The position numbers and the translations under genes are program-made. From an uncultured Erysipelotrichaceae bacterium (GTDB lineage Bacteria; Bacillota_I; Bacilli_A; Erysipelotrichales; Erysipelotrichaceae), in assembly GCA_937957895.1 (NCBI GenBank), contig CALFEZ010000217.1:1-5639 (forward strand): a stretch of 5,639 nucleotides of DNA. Direction: 5' to 3'. The notes beneath the pieces are model-generated. The model did not search any database. It was not told where the DNA came from and saw nothing but the letters and a program-made list of their open reading frames with translations. Position 1 is the first letter of the stretch. Each line of letters begins with the position of its first letter. Below, one piece after another: positions 5,583 through 5,639 of the stretch.

Positions 5583-5639
5583 CTGTTCCGTGTTTTTCCA
5601 ATCAATGAACTGCTTGTCTCTTATCATCTTTATTTCTGT
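5577..5639 (-). CDS. Possible 3' end of a convergent gene, partial
   Basis: On the minus strand a frame open from the window edge ends with a TAA at 5577-5579 and encodes 20 residues ending KMIRDKQFIDWKNTEQK. The stop sits exactly at the base of the shared hairpin, where a gene end would be expected, and the peptide is hydrophilic like many C-termini. I do not recognise a family from so short a piece. A 63-base open frame can occur by chance, so this is a placement argument only. Confidence 0.4.
   Translation of the reverse strand, partial: TEIKMIRDKQFIDWKNTEQK

Overview
The window looks like an ordinary chromosomal stretch of a moderately AT-rich, walled, low-GC Gram-positive bacterium (Firmicutes). 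An Erysipelotrichia-like lineage is a guess from the style of the proteins, not a demonstrated placement. The evidence for Firmicutes is a comG-type competence pseudopilus operon, a PBP2A/PBP2b-type class B penicillin-binding protein, a four-cysteine L33 and GGAGG-type ribosome binding sites. TGA is used as a stop (comGA) and Trp is TGG, so the mycoplasma code is excluded.

Layout: positions 1-2109 (minus strand) hold the start of a comG operon in the order comGA (ATPase), comGB (polytopic platform protein), comGC (major pseudopilin). A possible comGD start overlaps the end of comGC and runs off the left edge. Upstream of it, still on the minus strand, are rpmG (L33) with its own extended -10 promoter and a strong hairpin/T-tract terminator, and pbpA (elongation-type transpeptidase). 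A 56-base divergent intergenic region separates pbpA from ispG on the plus strand. ispG ends in a hairpin terminator that probably also serves a convergent minus-strand gene, of which only the last 20 codons are in the window.

Functionally these are three neighbouring units rather than one system. ComGA/GB/GC assemble the competence pseudopilus for DNA uptake. PBP2 cross-links peptidoglycan during side-wall growth. IspG makes the isoprenoid precursor HMBPP, which feeds the undecaprenyl carrier used for wall synthesis.

I found no evidence of a new biological system, mobile element, CRISPR array or RNA gene. The points most worth checking are regulatory. The pbpA and ispG promoters overlap head to head, and both -10 boxes lie so close to the start codons that both mRNAs are predicted to be leaderless. 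The comG operon is squeezed 33 bases behind the rpmG terminator with no Shine-Dalgarno and a possible alternative-sigma promoter. All four cysteines of the PBP lie in its extracytoplasmic C-terminal region, suggesting disulfides.
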